Source: Corynebacterium lipophiloflavum DSM 44291
GTDB taxonomy: Bacteria; Actinomycetota; Actinomycetes; Mycobacteriales; Mycobacteriaceae
Assembly (NCBI RefSeq): GCF_000159635.1
Contig: NZ_GG667191.1
Location: 604,854-639,586, forward strand
Length of the DNA stretch: 34,733 bases
Direction: 5' to 3'
Part shown: positions 25,443 through 33,829 of the stretch, piece after piece
How the letters are laid out: each line of letters begins with the position of its first letter
Position numbering within the stretch: the first letter of the stretch is position 1
Made by a program: the position numbers and the translations under genes
The notes under the pieces: model-generated
The model's database searches: none
Told to the model about the DNA's origin: nothing
What the model saw: the letters and a program-made list of their open reading frames with translations, nothing else

Positions 25443-26291
25443 CTAGTAGCAGACGGGGCAACGCGGGTGCGGCCCATGCACCGAACGCACGAGCGGGACC
25501 GGCCCGTAGGGGTCGGAGACGAACATCTCACCGCGCGCTGGCGCCTTGGCGGACACACCGGGTGGGTCGGGCACCCCGGCGAGACGCCGCAATACCATGG
25601 CAGCGGCGCTGGCGCCAGCGGCGATAGTCACTGCGTCAGGTCGGGCGGGCGTCGCATCGAGCGCGGCCACGAGGTGCTCCCACTGCTCGTCTCGCTGTGC
25701 GTGGTAGAGGTGGGCGCAGTACAGGCACGGCCCGGCGCGGCCGACGCCGAGCGGGCCGATGAACACGCGTGCGTCCACGGTCGAGACGGGCAGCGTCGCC
25801 CCGCTGCGGTGGCGCACCAGGCGGGCGATGTCGCGAGCGTTGGGCAGCTGGTCGACGAAGGCCGCCGGGGTGGTGGGGTCGGCGGATGCGAGCCCCCGGC
25901 TCAGTGGCTCGTCGGCCAGCGGCGTGCGCACGGTGATACCGGAGGCGCGCAGAAGCATCGACAGGGCGTCGGCAAGCGGGCTGGAGCCGACAAGGAGCAC
26001 GGTGCGGGGCTCTTCTGCGACGACGATGCGGTAGGCCGCGAGCTCGTCGATGAGGTTGCGGGCGGCCTCGGGAGCCATCCCGGTCTGGTTAAGGGCGTCA
26101 AGCACGTCGCTCAGCGGAGTCGGAGCACGCAGGCGCGCCAGCACTGGCTGGATCAGTTCGGCAAGCGCGGTGTCGATAACGCCACAGCGTGTCGCGTCGA
26201 GCCCGAACTGCAGTACGTTGCGCCCGCGCACAAAAACGCGCACGCCGGGGGCGAGGCGAATGGGCGTCGTGGGCGTCAGCTGCACGACCAC
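25443..26291 (-). CDS. TOMM cyclodehydratase-like (E1-like) protein without a YcaO partner
   Basis: This 282-residue protein resembles the leader-peptide-binding, E1-like half of azole-forming cyclodehydratases. The N-terminus (about 1-90) looks like an RRE-type winged helix. A Rossmann-like segment (TVLLVGSSPLADAL) follows. A Zn site is formed by Cys189/Cys192 (CLYC) and Cys278/Cys281 (CPVCY at the end). No YcaO gene or precursor peptide is visible nearby. Rv3196 has a similar position in mycobacteria. The start is uncertain: GTG 26291 is preferred, GTG 26285 and ATG 26321 are alternatives. The last overlaps the divergent gene's start. Confidence 0.7.
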   Translation of the reverse strand: MVVQLTPTTPIRLAPGVRVFVRGRNVLQFGLDATRCGVIDTALAELIQPVLARLRAPTPLSDVLDALNQTGMAPEAARNLIDELAAYRIVVAEEPRTVLLVGSSPLADALSMLLRASGITVRTPLADEPLSRGLASADPTTPAAFVDQLPNARDIARLVRHRSGATLPVSTVDARVFIGPLGVGRAGPCLYCAHLYHAQRDEQWEHLVAALDATPARPDAVTIAAGASAAAMVLRRLAGVPDPPGVSAKAPARGEMFVSDPYGPVPLVRSVHGPHPRCPVCY

Positions 26292-26305
26292 TATTGCAGC
26301 ACAGA

Positions 26306-26311
26306 TAGAAT
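26306..26311 (+). promoter_or_regulatory. -10 of the YgjP-type gene, leaderless start
   Basis: TAGAAT ends eight nt before ATG 26320, in the very short divergent region shared with the TOMM-like gene. Confidence 0.5.
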
Positions 26312-26319
26312 CACTTTTC

Positions 26320-26820
26320 ATGTGGTCAAACAAGCAAGTGCGCGTGATTCGTTCCGCGCGGCGCAGGCGCACCGTGCAGGCCCGGATCATTGGGCCTGTG
26401 GTGGAGGTGCGCATCCCGGCCACGTTCAGCGCCCGGCAAGAGCGCGAGGCGGTGGAGCAGATGCTCGGCCGGCTCGAGCGCAAAGCCACACCGTCGGTCA
26501 GCTCGGACGAGGAGCTGTTGCGGCGCGCGCAGCGCCTCAACGAGGAAGTTCTGGACTCTCGCGCGCGCGTGACGACGATCCACTGGTCACCCCGGCAGAA
26601 CTTACGCTGGGGCTCGTGCACCGTTGCCACCGGCGAGATCCGCATCAGCGACAGGCTCAAACACGTACCCGACTATGTCCTCGACGCGGTGATCGTCCAC
26701 GAGCTGGCGCATACGATCGTCGCGGAGCACTCTGCGCAGTTTTGGGAGCTGGCCGACAAGGCACCCCTGGCCGAGCGGGCGAAGGGCTTCCTCGAGGCCT
26801 ACCAGCGCTTCGGCTCCTAG
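26320..26820 (+). CDS. YgjP/WLM-type (DUF45) zinc metallopeptidase-like protein
   Basis: This 166-residue protein has the gluzincin-like motif HELAH at 127-131 followed by IVAEHSAQFW, where His137 completes the pattern typical of YgjP/DUF45 proteins. The preceding LRWGSCTVATGEIRISDRL segment is also characteristic. The N-terminus is very basic and may bind nucleic acid or a membrane; I cannot tell. It probably acts in the cytoplasm since no signal peptide is present. The start is set by the -10 at 26306-26311; in-frame codons upstream fall inside the divergent gene. It converges with the DUF2342 gene. Confidence 0.88.
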   Translation: MWSNKQVRVIRSARRRRTVQARIIGPVVEVRIPATFSARQEREAVEQMLGRLERKATPSVSSDEELLRRAQRLNEEVLDSRARVTTIHWSPRQNLRWGSCTVATGEIRISDRLKHVPDYVLDAVIVHELAHTIVAEHSAQFWELADKAPLAERAKGFLEAYQRFGS

Positions 26821-26826
26821 CGCAGG

Positions 26827-28212
26827 CTACTCCGCGTCGCGGTTGTCGCCCTGGTTGCGCAGCTCCTCCTCGAGCTTGGCCACCTCGGCGTCGAAGTCGG
26901 CATCGGGGGCGTCGTCAAGCAGGGTGTCGATGAACGCCGCGGGGTTATCGATGTGTTCGGCGGTGGGGAGGAAGTCGGGGTGGTCCCACACCTTGTCGCG
27001 GCGCTGCGCTCCGACCGCGGTGCCGGCGCGGCGCCACAGCTCGGCGGCCTCGCGCACCTTGGGCGCGGAAAGCTCGATGCCGACGATGTTGGCGAAAGCC
27101 TGCTCGGCAGACCCCCCGGTGGCGCGGCGGCGCGCCCACGCCTCGGCGAGCTGTGGAGTGGACGGGATACGCTCGCCGAGTGCCTCGGTGACAACGACGT
27201 CGACCCAGCCCTCCACCAGCGCCAGCAGCGTCTCCAGGCGCGAGGTGGCCAACTCGTTGCGCGAGCTCACCCGCGGGGTGAGATCAATGCCTTGGAGCTC
27301 GCCGAGCTTTTCCTGCAGCTGCTGCGGGTCGCCCGATTCGAGGTCGAGGCTGCGTGCGATCTCCTCGATGTGCGAGGTGTCGATCACAAGCCCGGCGGCA
27401 TATTCCTCCACGGAGGACACGAGGCGTTCAACCAGCCACGGCACGTGGGTGAACAGGCGCTGGCGCGCTGCTTCGCGGGCGGCGATATAGACCAGCACCT
27501 CCTGGCCAGGTACGCCGAGGTCGCCGGAGATGGCCGAAACGTTCTTCGGCAGGATCGCAGCGACGTTGCGGGGCGCGACGGGAAGGCCGAAGTCGGTGCC
27601 GGTGAGAGCCTGCTGGGCGAGGTCGCCGAGGGCGTGGCCGAGTTTCATGCCGAAGTTCATCGCGTTCATGGAGTTCATCATCCCCGCCATCGGGCCCATC
27701 ATGTCGCGGGCCTGCTCGGGCATCGACTCCATCTGCGCCCGGTTCATGTTCTCCGCGACCGGATTTACCATGCGCTTCCACATCGGCATGGTGTTGGTCA
27801 GCCAATCTTCCGCGTTCCAGGCCGCGGGCTGTGCCGAGGAGGCGGGCAGTGAGGTGGCGTTATCGAGCCAGAGATCCGCCAGGCGCAGGGATTCGGTGAC
27901 CGCGGTCGTATCCGCCGAGGACACATCCGGTGACGAGCCGATCCGCTGGCGTGCCATGCGCAGCGCCAGCTCGAAGTTCACGGCGTCGCCCCCCGACTGC
28001 TCGTTGAAGCTTGAGCCCATCCCGGAAAGCATCTGGCCGAACTGGTTGAGAATGTCGCCCAGGTTGCCCCCCTGGCCCGGTTGCGTGCCGAATCCGAAGG
28101 CGGCAAAGGGGTTGTCACCGCCCCTGCCGGCGCCGCCGTTGTTCTCGCCGTCGCCCTTGTCGCGATCGTTGGGGTCGTTGTTGGGGAAGGAGAAACCGAA
28201 TCCGTTGCTCAT
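26827..28212 (-). CDS. DUF2342/zinc-dependent metalloprotease family protein lacking the His ligands
   Basis: This 461-residue protein begins with a Gly/Asn/Asp-rich low-complexity tail (about 10-75), then a methionine-rich helix (161-185) and the family core with FTHVPWLVERLVSSVEEYA. Where a zinc protease would have HExxH the sequence reads REAAR (246-250), so both His ligands are gone, although EGWVD (334-338) remains. It is probably not an active zinc protease. It corresponds to Rv3195. A -10 TAGTGT six nt before the ATG suggests a leaderless message. It diverges from the PDZ/Lon protease gene. Its cellular role is unknown. Confidence 0.82.
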   Translation of the reverse strand: MSNGFGFSFPNNDPNDRDKGDGENNGGAGRGGDNPFAAFGFGTQPGQGGNLGDILNQFGQMLSGMGSSFNEQSGGDAVNFELALRMARQRIGSSPDVSSADTTAVTESLRLADLWLDNATSLPASSAQPAAWNAEDWLTNTMPMWKRMVNPVAENMNRAQMESMPEQARDMMGPMAGMMNSMNAMNFGMKLGHALGDLAQQALTGTDFGLPVAPRNVAAILPKNVSAISGDLGVPGQEVLVYIAAREAARQRLFTHVPWLVERLVSSVEEYAAGLVIDTSHIEEIARSLDLESGDPQQLQEKLGELQGIDLTPRVSSRNELATSRLETLLALVEGWVDVVVTEALGERIPSTPQLAEAWARRRATGGSAEQAFANIVGIELSAPKVREAAELWRRAGTAVGAQRRDKVWDHPDFLPTAEHIDNPAAFIDTLLDDAPDADFDAEVAKLEEELRNQGDNRDAE

Positions 28213-28218
28213 ACGACC

Positions 28219-28224
28219 ACACTA
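28219..28224 (-). promoter_or_regulatory. -10 of the DUF2342 gene, leaderless start
   Basis: TAGTGT on the minus strand ends six nt before ATG 28212. Confidence 0.4.
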
Positions 28225-28302
28225 CTAGCCGAGCCGAACGCACGCGATGGGCCTGCGGACGCTGACAGCGAACGTGAATAGGGCCGCCGGGGGCCAAAAG
28301 GT

Positions 28303-28308
28303 TAAGAT
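28303..28308 (+). promoter_or_regulatory. -10 of the PDZ/Lon protease gene, leaderless start
   Basis: TAAGAT ends eight nt before GTG 28317. It is the same hexamer as in the DEAD-box helicase promoter. Confidence 0.5.
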
Positions 28309-28316
28309 GTTGCCCC

Positions 28317-29390
28317 GTGACGGAGACGACGGCTTTGAGGCAACGGCGCTGGTCCACCATCGTGTGGGGTGCCGTGCCCGTGGGGCTGCTCGCCCTGGCG
28401 CTGTCGGTGGACCACATTCCCTTCACTGACGTGCCATTGACGGTGCCCTATGCGGCCCAGGGGCCGGGGCCGACATTCAACACCCTGGCGGACATCGATG
28501 GCACCCCCGTGGTCGACATTGAGGGCGCGGCAACGGACGAGACGTCCGGCAATCTGAACATGACCACGGTCGCGGTGCGCACGAACATGACGCTCGCCCA
28601 AGCGCTGGGCAGGTGGATCGGTTCCCAGGACACGCTGGTGCCGTTGCAGCAGGTCGTTCCGCCGGACGTGTCTGAGGAGGATTACCAAAAGTTTAATGAG
28701 GCCGCCTTCGTCGCTTCCGAGGCTGCGGCGACGGTGGCGGCGATGAACTACCTGGGCAAGCCCACCACCGTTGTAGTCCACGAGGTGGTCGCGGATTCCG
28801 CCGCCCAGGACGTCCTTGCCGCAGGCGACGTGATCACCGCGGTGGACGGGGTTCAGGTGTCTCAGCCGGGCGAGGTTCAGGACGAGGTGCTGGCCCACGC
28901 GCCAGGAGACGACATCACGCTGCGTATTGCGCGCGAGGGGCAGCCACGCGATGTGGAGGTTGAGCTCGGGGAGAACCCGCAGTCTCCGGGGGCGGCTCAA
29001 CTGGGCATTTTGATGACTTCGGAGCCGGCGGGCGGGATTTCGGTGGAGTACAACCTCAACGATGTCGGCGGCCCGAGCGCGGGCATGATGTTTTCGCTTG
29101 CGGTGATTGACAAGCTTTCGCCCGGCGCGCTCAACGGCGGCAATTTCGTCGCCGGCACTGGCACGATCAGCGAGGACGGCACTGTCGGCCCGATCGGCGG
29201 CATCACCCACAAGATCCGCGGGGCGCGCGACACGGGCGCGGAGCTGTTCCTCGCGCCCGCGGACAATTGCGCGGAGGCATCGAGGGTCGACTCCGGGGAT
29301 ATGGTGGTCGCGAGCGTCGCCACGCTTGACGACGCCGTGGCGGCCATGGCCGATTTCAGCGAAGGCCGAGACGTGCGGGTTTGCGGCTAG
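28317..29390 (+). CDS. membrane-anchored PDZ/Lon-like serine protease (YlbL family)
   Basis: This 357-residue protein has one N-terminal membrane helix (about residues 13-31), so the rest faces outside. A PDZ domain follows (about 135-225, with DVLAAGDVITAVDGV), then a Lon-type S16 protease domain with the catalytic dyad Ser254 (GGPSAGM) and Lys299 (THKIRGA). It lacks the Lon ATPase module, as in YlbL and Rv3194c. It probably clears or processes exported proteins. A leaderless GTG start is supported by the -10. Its stop shares CTAG with the stop of the convergent lipoprotein gene. Confidence 0.93.
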   Translation: MTETTALRQRRWSTIVWGAVPVGLLALALSVDHIPFTDVPLTVPYAAQGPGPTFNTLADIDGTPVVDIEGAATDETSGNLNMTTVAVRTNMTLAQALGRWIGSQDTLVPLQQVVPPDVSEEDYQKFNEAAFVASEAAATVAAMNYLGKPTTVVVHEVVADSAAQDVLAAGDVITAVDGVQVSQPGEVQDEVLAHAPGDDITLRIAREGQPRDVEVELGENPQSPGAAQLGILMTSEPAGGISVEYNLNDVGGPSAGMMFSLAVIDKLSPGALNGGNFVAGTGTISEDGTVGPIGGITHKIRGARDTGAELFLAPADNCAEASRVDSGDMVVASVATLDDAVAAMADFSEGRDVRVCG

Positions 29391-30034
29391 CTCGCCGCCT
29401 CCGGGGAGGGTTCGCTCTGCTCGGTTTCGGTCCCGGTTTCAGACCCGGTTGCAGTCGCGGTGTCTTCGTCGACGAGGCCGAGGTTGATAATGCGTTCGCG
29501 CGGGTCCTCGCGATCCGAGGAGACGAGCTGCTGCATCACTTGGCCCGTGGAGTTGTCCACGACGGTGATAATCGCCGAGGTGCCCAGCGTCGACCACCCG
29601 ACGACGCGCTCACCTGTGTCCTCGACGATGCGCGAGCTGCGCAGCTCGGTGAGAAGCTGCGTCGTGGAGGCCGCCTTCGCGTCCGAGTCGAAGAACTGGA
29701 ATTGGCCGACGTTGGCGCCCGAGCAGTCGAAGGAGCTCTCCACGTCGACGGCGACGCACGTGTCGAGCTTATCGAAGAACTCTGGTGGGGCGAGCGTCGA
29801 AAATTGCTCCGCGACCTTTGCGACGGCCGCTTCTTCCTCGTCCTGCTTCGTCGTCGTTGAGCTCGTGCTTGACGACGCCTGGGTCGGTGTCGTCTCCTGA
29901 GCCGAAGAGGAGGTCACGGGGGTGGAAGGAGCCGTGGTGGGCTCTTCTGCTTGCCGGGTCGAGCATGCGGAAATCGCCATCGCAGCGCAGACTGCGACGG
30001 CGGTGGCGCTAAGGCGCACGACGGAAAAAGACAT
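29387..30034 (-). CDS. putative lipoprotein, unknown function
   Basis: This 215-residue protein has a lipoprotein signal peptide ending in the lipobox ISAC, with Cys24 as the lipidated residue. A Ser/Thr-rich spacer (about 30-65) follows, typical of surface-exposed lipoproteins. The mature domain (about 70-190) has two cysteines (DTCVAVDVESSFDCSG) that could form a disulfide. The tail is acidic and Thr/Glu rich. The fold is not one I can name. It starts 15 nt after the PPA1309 gene, with GGAG overlapping that stop codon, so the two form an operon. Confidence 0.75.
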   Translation of the reverse strand: MSFSVVRLSATAVAVCAAMAISACSTRQAEEPTTAPSTPVTSSSAQETTPTQASSSTSSTTTKQDEEEAAVAKVAEQFSTLAPPEFFDKLDTCVAVDVESSFDCSGANVGQFQFFDSDAKAASTTQLLTELRSSRIVEDTGERVVGWSTLGTSAIITVVDNSTGQVMQQLVSSDREDPRERIINLGLVDEDTATATGSETGTETEQSEPSPEAAS

Positions 30035-30049
30035 AATCGCAGACTACTC

Positions 30050-30568
30050 CTACTCGGACTCGTCCACGGCGTGCTCGAGCCCGTAGCGCAGAGCGGCAAC
30101 GACATTCGGAGCGACCCCGGGCCCGCCGCGCAGCTCGATGTCGTCGTGGGCGAACAGGCCGCGCTCGGCGAGCTCTTCGTCCGTGGGGCGCAGCTGCAAC
30201 AGGGTTAGCTCAGTGTCTTCACCGCGCAGCACGCCGGAAAACAAGCGCGCCGGCCGCGGGCCCTGCTCAGCGGGGGCGGAGGAATCGACGAACGAGATCT
30301 CCTGGGCCAGCACCACGCCCTCGACCTCGCGCGGCCAGGCAAGACGCGCGACGTATTCTGCCAGTTCCTCCGAACCAGGCAGGATCGTCTCCGGGAGGTC
30401 TTGCACCACCAGCGTCAGGGGAGAATCGGCTATGTCGGGGTCGAGCTGGTCGATGAGGAGGGACGTGGGGACGAGCCCGAACAAGGTCGGACCCGCGTCC
30501 CAGCCCTCGGCGTGGACGAACTCAACAGCCTCCATCATTGCTTTGTTCAGCGCCTGCTGCTCGGACAT
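30050..30568 (-). CDS. PPA1309 family protein
   Basis: This 172-residue acidic protein matches the PPA1309 family pattern: an N-terminal helix with ALNKAMMEAVEFVHAEGWD, the segment GPTLFGLVPTSLL, LTLVVQDLPETILPGSEELAEYVARLAWP, and VVAALRYGLEHAVDE at the end. The family is actinobacterial and its function is unknown. No signal peptide or membrane segment is present. ATG 30568 has GAAAGG about eight nt upstream. In many actinobacteria it sits beside the UPF0182 gene, as it does here. Confidence 0.85.
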   Translation of the reverse strand: MSEQQALNKAMMEAVEFVHAEGWDAGPTLFGLVPTSLLIDQLDPDIADSPLTLVVQDLPETILPGSEELAEYVARLAWPREVEGVVLAQEISFVDSSAPAEQGPRPARLFSGVLRGEDTELTLLQLRPTDEELAERGLFAHDDIELRGGPGVAPNVVAALRYGLEHAVDESE

Positions 30569-30660
30569 GGGGAACCTTTCCGGTATCTCTAACGTTGGAC
30601 AACTTAGGCTATACACAGAAGTTTGCCTTTGAAGAAAAACCTAATTCCTAAGGAGCAGGA

Positions 30661-33609
30661 TTGGCTACCCGCCTAACCCCGCCGCAGCCAGGCGCCAAGA
30701 AGACGAATTCCGGATTGATGGCCACGATTGCAGTCCTCGGCCTGATTCTGTTCCTCGTTCCGCTCGCTGTGGGTGTCTACAGCGATTGGCTGTGGTTCGG
30801 CGACCTCGGTTTCCGCGGCGTGTTCAGCAAGGTGATCCTCACCAGAGTCGTTCTCTTCGTGATTTTCGCTGCGCTCGGCGGAGCGGTGGCCTATGCCGCG
30901 GCAATGGTCGCCTGGCGCGGCCGGCCGACGGGCGGCGCCGAGGCTGACCCCTTCTCCGCGGCGTCGCCGTACCGCTCGCAGATCGAATCCGGAGTGCGCA
31001 CGCTCCTGGTCTGGGTTCCGCTGATCGTGGCTGTGTTCTCCGGTTTGGCGGGGCAGCGGGTGTGGCGCACGGTGATGCTCTGGCTCAACGGTGGGGACTT
31101 CGGTGTCACCGATGCGCAGTTCGGGCGCGACCTCGGGTTCTACGCGTTTGCGCTGCCCGGAATCTCCGTGCTGCTTGGCATGGTGTCCATGCTGCTCGTC
31201 GTGGCCTTTGTGGTCGCGCTCGTGGCGCACTACCTTCTCGGCGGGATCCGCATCGGCTCAAACGTGAATGGAATCCGCGGCCACATTTCACGTTCCGCGC
31301 GCATCCAGCTCGCGCTCACCGCAGGCCTGTGGATGTTGGTGAAGGCGGGGACCTACTGGCTGGAGCGCTACACGTTGCTTTACCAGAAAAACGACATCTT
31401 CACGGGCGCCTCGTACACGGCAATCAACGCCACTTTGCCCGCGAAGATCGCCCTGATGGTCATCGCGGTCATCGTCGCGGCGGCGTTCTTTGCCTCCATT
31501 GTGTTCAAGGATTTCCGTATTCCGGTTCTCGCAACCGTGCTCATGCTCGTTTCCTCGCTGGTGATCGGCAGCATTTGGCCGGCCATGCTTGAGCAGTTCT
31601 CCGTGAAGCCTAACCGCCAGGCCAAGGAGTTTGAGTACATTGGCCGCAACATTGAGGCCACGCGCTTCGCCTACGGGCTTACCGACGCCAACGTGACCTA
31701 CCTGGAGAACTGGGGCGCGGAGGACGTTTCCGACGAGCAGGTTGCAGCCGACGAGGCGACTATCTCCAACATCCGCCTGCTGGACCCGGACATCATTGCC
31801 CCGACGTTTACCCAGAACCAACAGCTGCGTAACTTCTACGGCTTCCCGGGCACCCTGGCGATGGACCGCTACGAGGTCGACGGCGAGATGCGTGACTTCG
31901 TTGTCGCGGCGCGCGAGCTTGACCCGAACGCGCTGCGCGAGAACCAGCGCGATTGGATCAACCGCCACACCGTGTACACCCACGGCAACGGGTTCATCGC
32001 GGCGCAAGCCAACACCGTCGATGAGGCGGCTCAAGACGCCGGCTCCACCCGTGGTGGGTTGCCCATCTTCACAGTGTCGGACCTGCAGACCAACGCCATT
32101 GCTGCGCAGAGCGACCAGGCCGAGGAGCTCGGCATCAAGGTCGATGAGCCGCGCATTTACTTCGGCCCGGTGATTGCGTCGTCAAGCGACGGGCTCGACT
32201 ACGCCATCGTGGGCGATAACGGCCAGGGGCCTGTCGAATACGACACGGACAACACGAACTACACCTACGAGGGTGACAGCGGTGTCGAAATCGGCAACTG
32301 GTTCAAGCGTGCCGCGTACGCATTGAAGTACCAGGAGCTCAACTTCATCCTGTCCGACCGCGTCGGCCCTGAGTCGAAAATCCTCTACGACCGCGACCCG
32401 CGCGAGCGCGTCGAGCGTGTCGCCCCGTGGCTGACAACGGATTCCGCGACCTACCCCGCGGTCGTTGACGGCCGCGTGAAATGGGTTGTTGACGGCTACA
32501 CCACGCTTTCCCACCTGCCCTACTCGACGCGCACCTCGATGGAGGACACCACGCAGGACGCGCTGAACCCGGACGGCACGACCCAGCGACTGGTCAACGA
32601 CAACTTGGGTTACATCCGCAACTCCGTCAAGGCGACCGTTGACGCCTACGACGGCACGGTCGAGCTGTACGCGTTCGATGAGGAAGATCCGGTGCTCCAG
32701 GCGTGGATGGGCGTGTTCCCGGGCACGGTGAAGCCGAGCAGCGAGATTTCCGACGCCCTGCGCGAGCACCTGCGCTACCCGGAGGACCTGTTCAAGGTCC
32801 AGCGCGAGCTTCTGGCGCGCTACCACGTCGACGACCCTGGCGTGTTCTTCAACAACGACGCCTTCTGGTCCGTGCCCAACGACCCGACGGCGCCGGAGGG
32901 CCGCCAGGAGCTCAACCAGCCGCCGTACTACATCGTCGCGGCCGACCCGGAAACCGGCGAGCCGTCGTTCCAGCTGATTACCCCGTACCGCGGGCTGAAC
33001 CGTGAGTTCCTCTCCGCGCACATGTCGGTTGCCTCGGACCCCCAAAACTACGGCCAAATCACCGTTCGCGTGCTGCCCACCAACACGCAGAGCCCCGGGC
33101 CGAAGCAGGTGCAGGATGCGCTGATGTCGTCCGACCAGGTCGCCCGCGACCGCACCTTGTGGGAGGGCACGAACGACATGCAAAACGGCAACCTGCTGGC
33201 GCTGCCCGTCGGCGGCGGCGAGGTGCTCTACGTCGAGCCGGTGTACTCGCAGCGCAAGGACCAGGAATCGGCCTTCCCGAAGCTCCTGCGCGTGCTGGTG
33301 TTCTACCAGGGCCGCGTGGGCTACGCGCCGACGATCTCGCAGGCGCTGAGCCAGGTGGGCATCAACCCCGCCGCCGCCCAGGACATTGAGGTGGTTGACG
33401 ATGGTGCTGGCGCTACCGGCGAGGATGCCGCGCCGGAAGTCCCGGTAAGCCCCGAGGCCTCCGGCAGCACGGACGAGGCACTCGACCGCATCAACACGGC
33501 TCTGCGCAACCTCGAGACCGCCCGCGGCGGCTCCTTCGAGGAGTTCGGCAGCGCTCTCGACGAACTCGACCGCGCGGTGCAGGACTACCAAAACCTCAAC
33601 ACCCAGTAG
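30661..33609 (+). CDS. UPF0182 family large integral membrane protein
   Basis: This 982-residue protein (COG1615) has seven predicted membrane helices in its first third, at about residues 20-40, 60-85, 112-130, 170-195, 212-232, 260-283 and 287-307. A very large domain follows (about 320-890), then a Pro/Ala/acidic stretch and a short C-terminal helix. The large domain is probably extracytoplasmic but its function is unknown; no catalytic motif is evident. The start is TTG, with AAGGAG six nt upstream (30650-30655), giving MATRLTPPQPG. This family is the mycobacterial Rv3193c. A clear terminator follows. Confidence 0.93.
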   Translation: MATRLTPPQPGAKKTNSGLMATIAVLGLILFLVPLAVGVYSDWLWFGDLGFRGVFSKVILTRVVLFVIFAALGGAVAYAAAMVAWRGRPTGGAEADPFSAASPYRSQIESGVRTLLVWVPLIVAVFSGLAGQRVWRTVMLWLNGGDFGVTDAQFGRDLGFYAFALPGISVLLGMVSMLLVVAFVVALVAHYLLGGIRIGSNVNGIRGHISRSARIQLALTAGLWMLVKAGTYWLERYTLLYQKNDIFTGASYTAINATLPAKIALMVIAVIVAAAFFASIVFKDFRIPVLATVLMLVSSLVIGSIWPAMLEQFSVKPNRQAKEFEYIGRNIEATRFAYGLTDANVTYLENWGAEDVSDEQVAADEATISNIRLLDPDIIAPTFTQNQQLRNFYGFPGTLAMDRYEVDGEMRDFVVAARELDPNALRENQRDWINRHTVYTHGNGFIAAQANTVDEAAQDAGSTRGGLPIFTVSDLQTNAIAAQSDQAEELGIKVDEPRIYFGPVIASSSDGLDYAIVGDNGQGPVEYDTDNTNYTYEGDSGVEIGNWFKRAAYALKYQELNFILSDRVGPESKILYDRDPRERVERVAPWLTTDSATYPAVVDGRVKWVVDGYTTLSHLPYSTRTSMEDTTQDALNPDGTTQRLVNDNLGYIRNSVKATVDAYDGTVELYAFDEEDPVLQAWMGVFPGTVKPSSEISDALREHLRYPEDLFKVQRELLARYHVDDPGVFFNNDAFWSVPNDPTAPEGRQELNQPPYYIVAADPETGEPSFQLITPYRGLNREFLSAHMSVASDPQNYGQITVRVLPTNTQSPGPKQVQDALMSSDQVARDRTLWEGTNDMQNGNLLALPVGGGEVLYVEPVYSQRKDQESAFPKLLRVLVFYQGRVGYAPTISQALSQVGINPAAAQDIEVVDDGAGATGEDAAPEVPVSPEASGSTDEALDRINTALRNLETARGGSFEEFGSALDELDRAVQDYQNLNTQ

Positions 33610-33620
33610 ATCGCACTAAT

Positions 33621-33672
33621 ATCCCCTGGTGCAGTGTCCTCTCGCCGTCCTCTCGCCAGGGGATTTGGTGTT
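33621..33672 (+). terminator. Rho-independent terminator of the UPF0182 gene with a duplicated loop
   Basis: ATCCCCTGG (33621-33629) and CCAGGGGAT (33656-33664) form a perfect 9-bp stem, with a T-rich tail (TTGGTGTTT). The loop contains an exact 11-bp tandem duplication, GTCCTCTCGCC at 33636-33646 and 33647-33657. Confidence 0.7.
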
Positions 33673-33755
33673 TAGTGGGGCAATCACTATAGTTGGGACA
33701 CGTTGCCGATGCAGTGCAAACCGCTAAGGCAGCAGGTGAATTACATAACACCCGT

Positions 33756-33829
33756 CGCGGGGTGGAGCAGCTCGGTAGCTCGCTGGGCTCATAACCCAGA
33801 GGTCGCAGGTTCGAATCCTGTCCCCGCTA
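33756..33829 (+). tRNA. tRNA-fMet (initiator), anticodon CAT
   Basis: The gene folds into a full cloverleaf. The anticodon stem has the three consecutive G-C pairs (GGG/CCC) of initiator tRNAs, the anticodon loop reads CTCATAA, and the T loop reads GGTTCGAATCC. The acceptor stem starts CGCGGGG and ends CCCCGCT, so position 1-72 is a C-U mismatch, an initiator hallmark (no Watson-Crick pair at 1-72). The discriminator base is A. No CCA end is encoded (CTACTAA follows). It marks the edge of the syntenic core. Confidence 0.97.

Noticed and set aside
32182..33591. A 469-codon minus-strand frame inside the UPF0182 gene
   Set aside because: A shadow of high-GC codon bias; Arg/Val/His-rich composition and complete overlap with a well-conserved gene.
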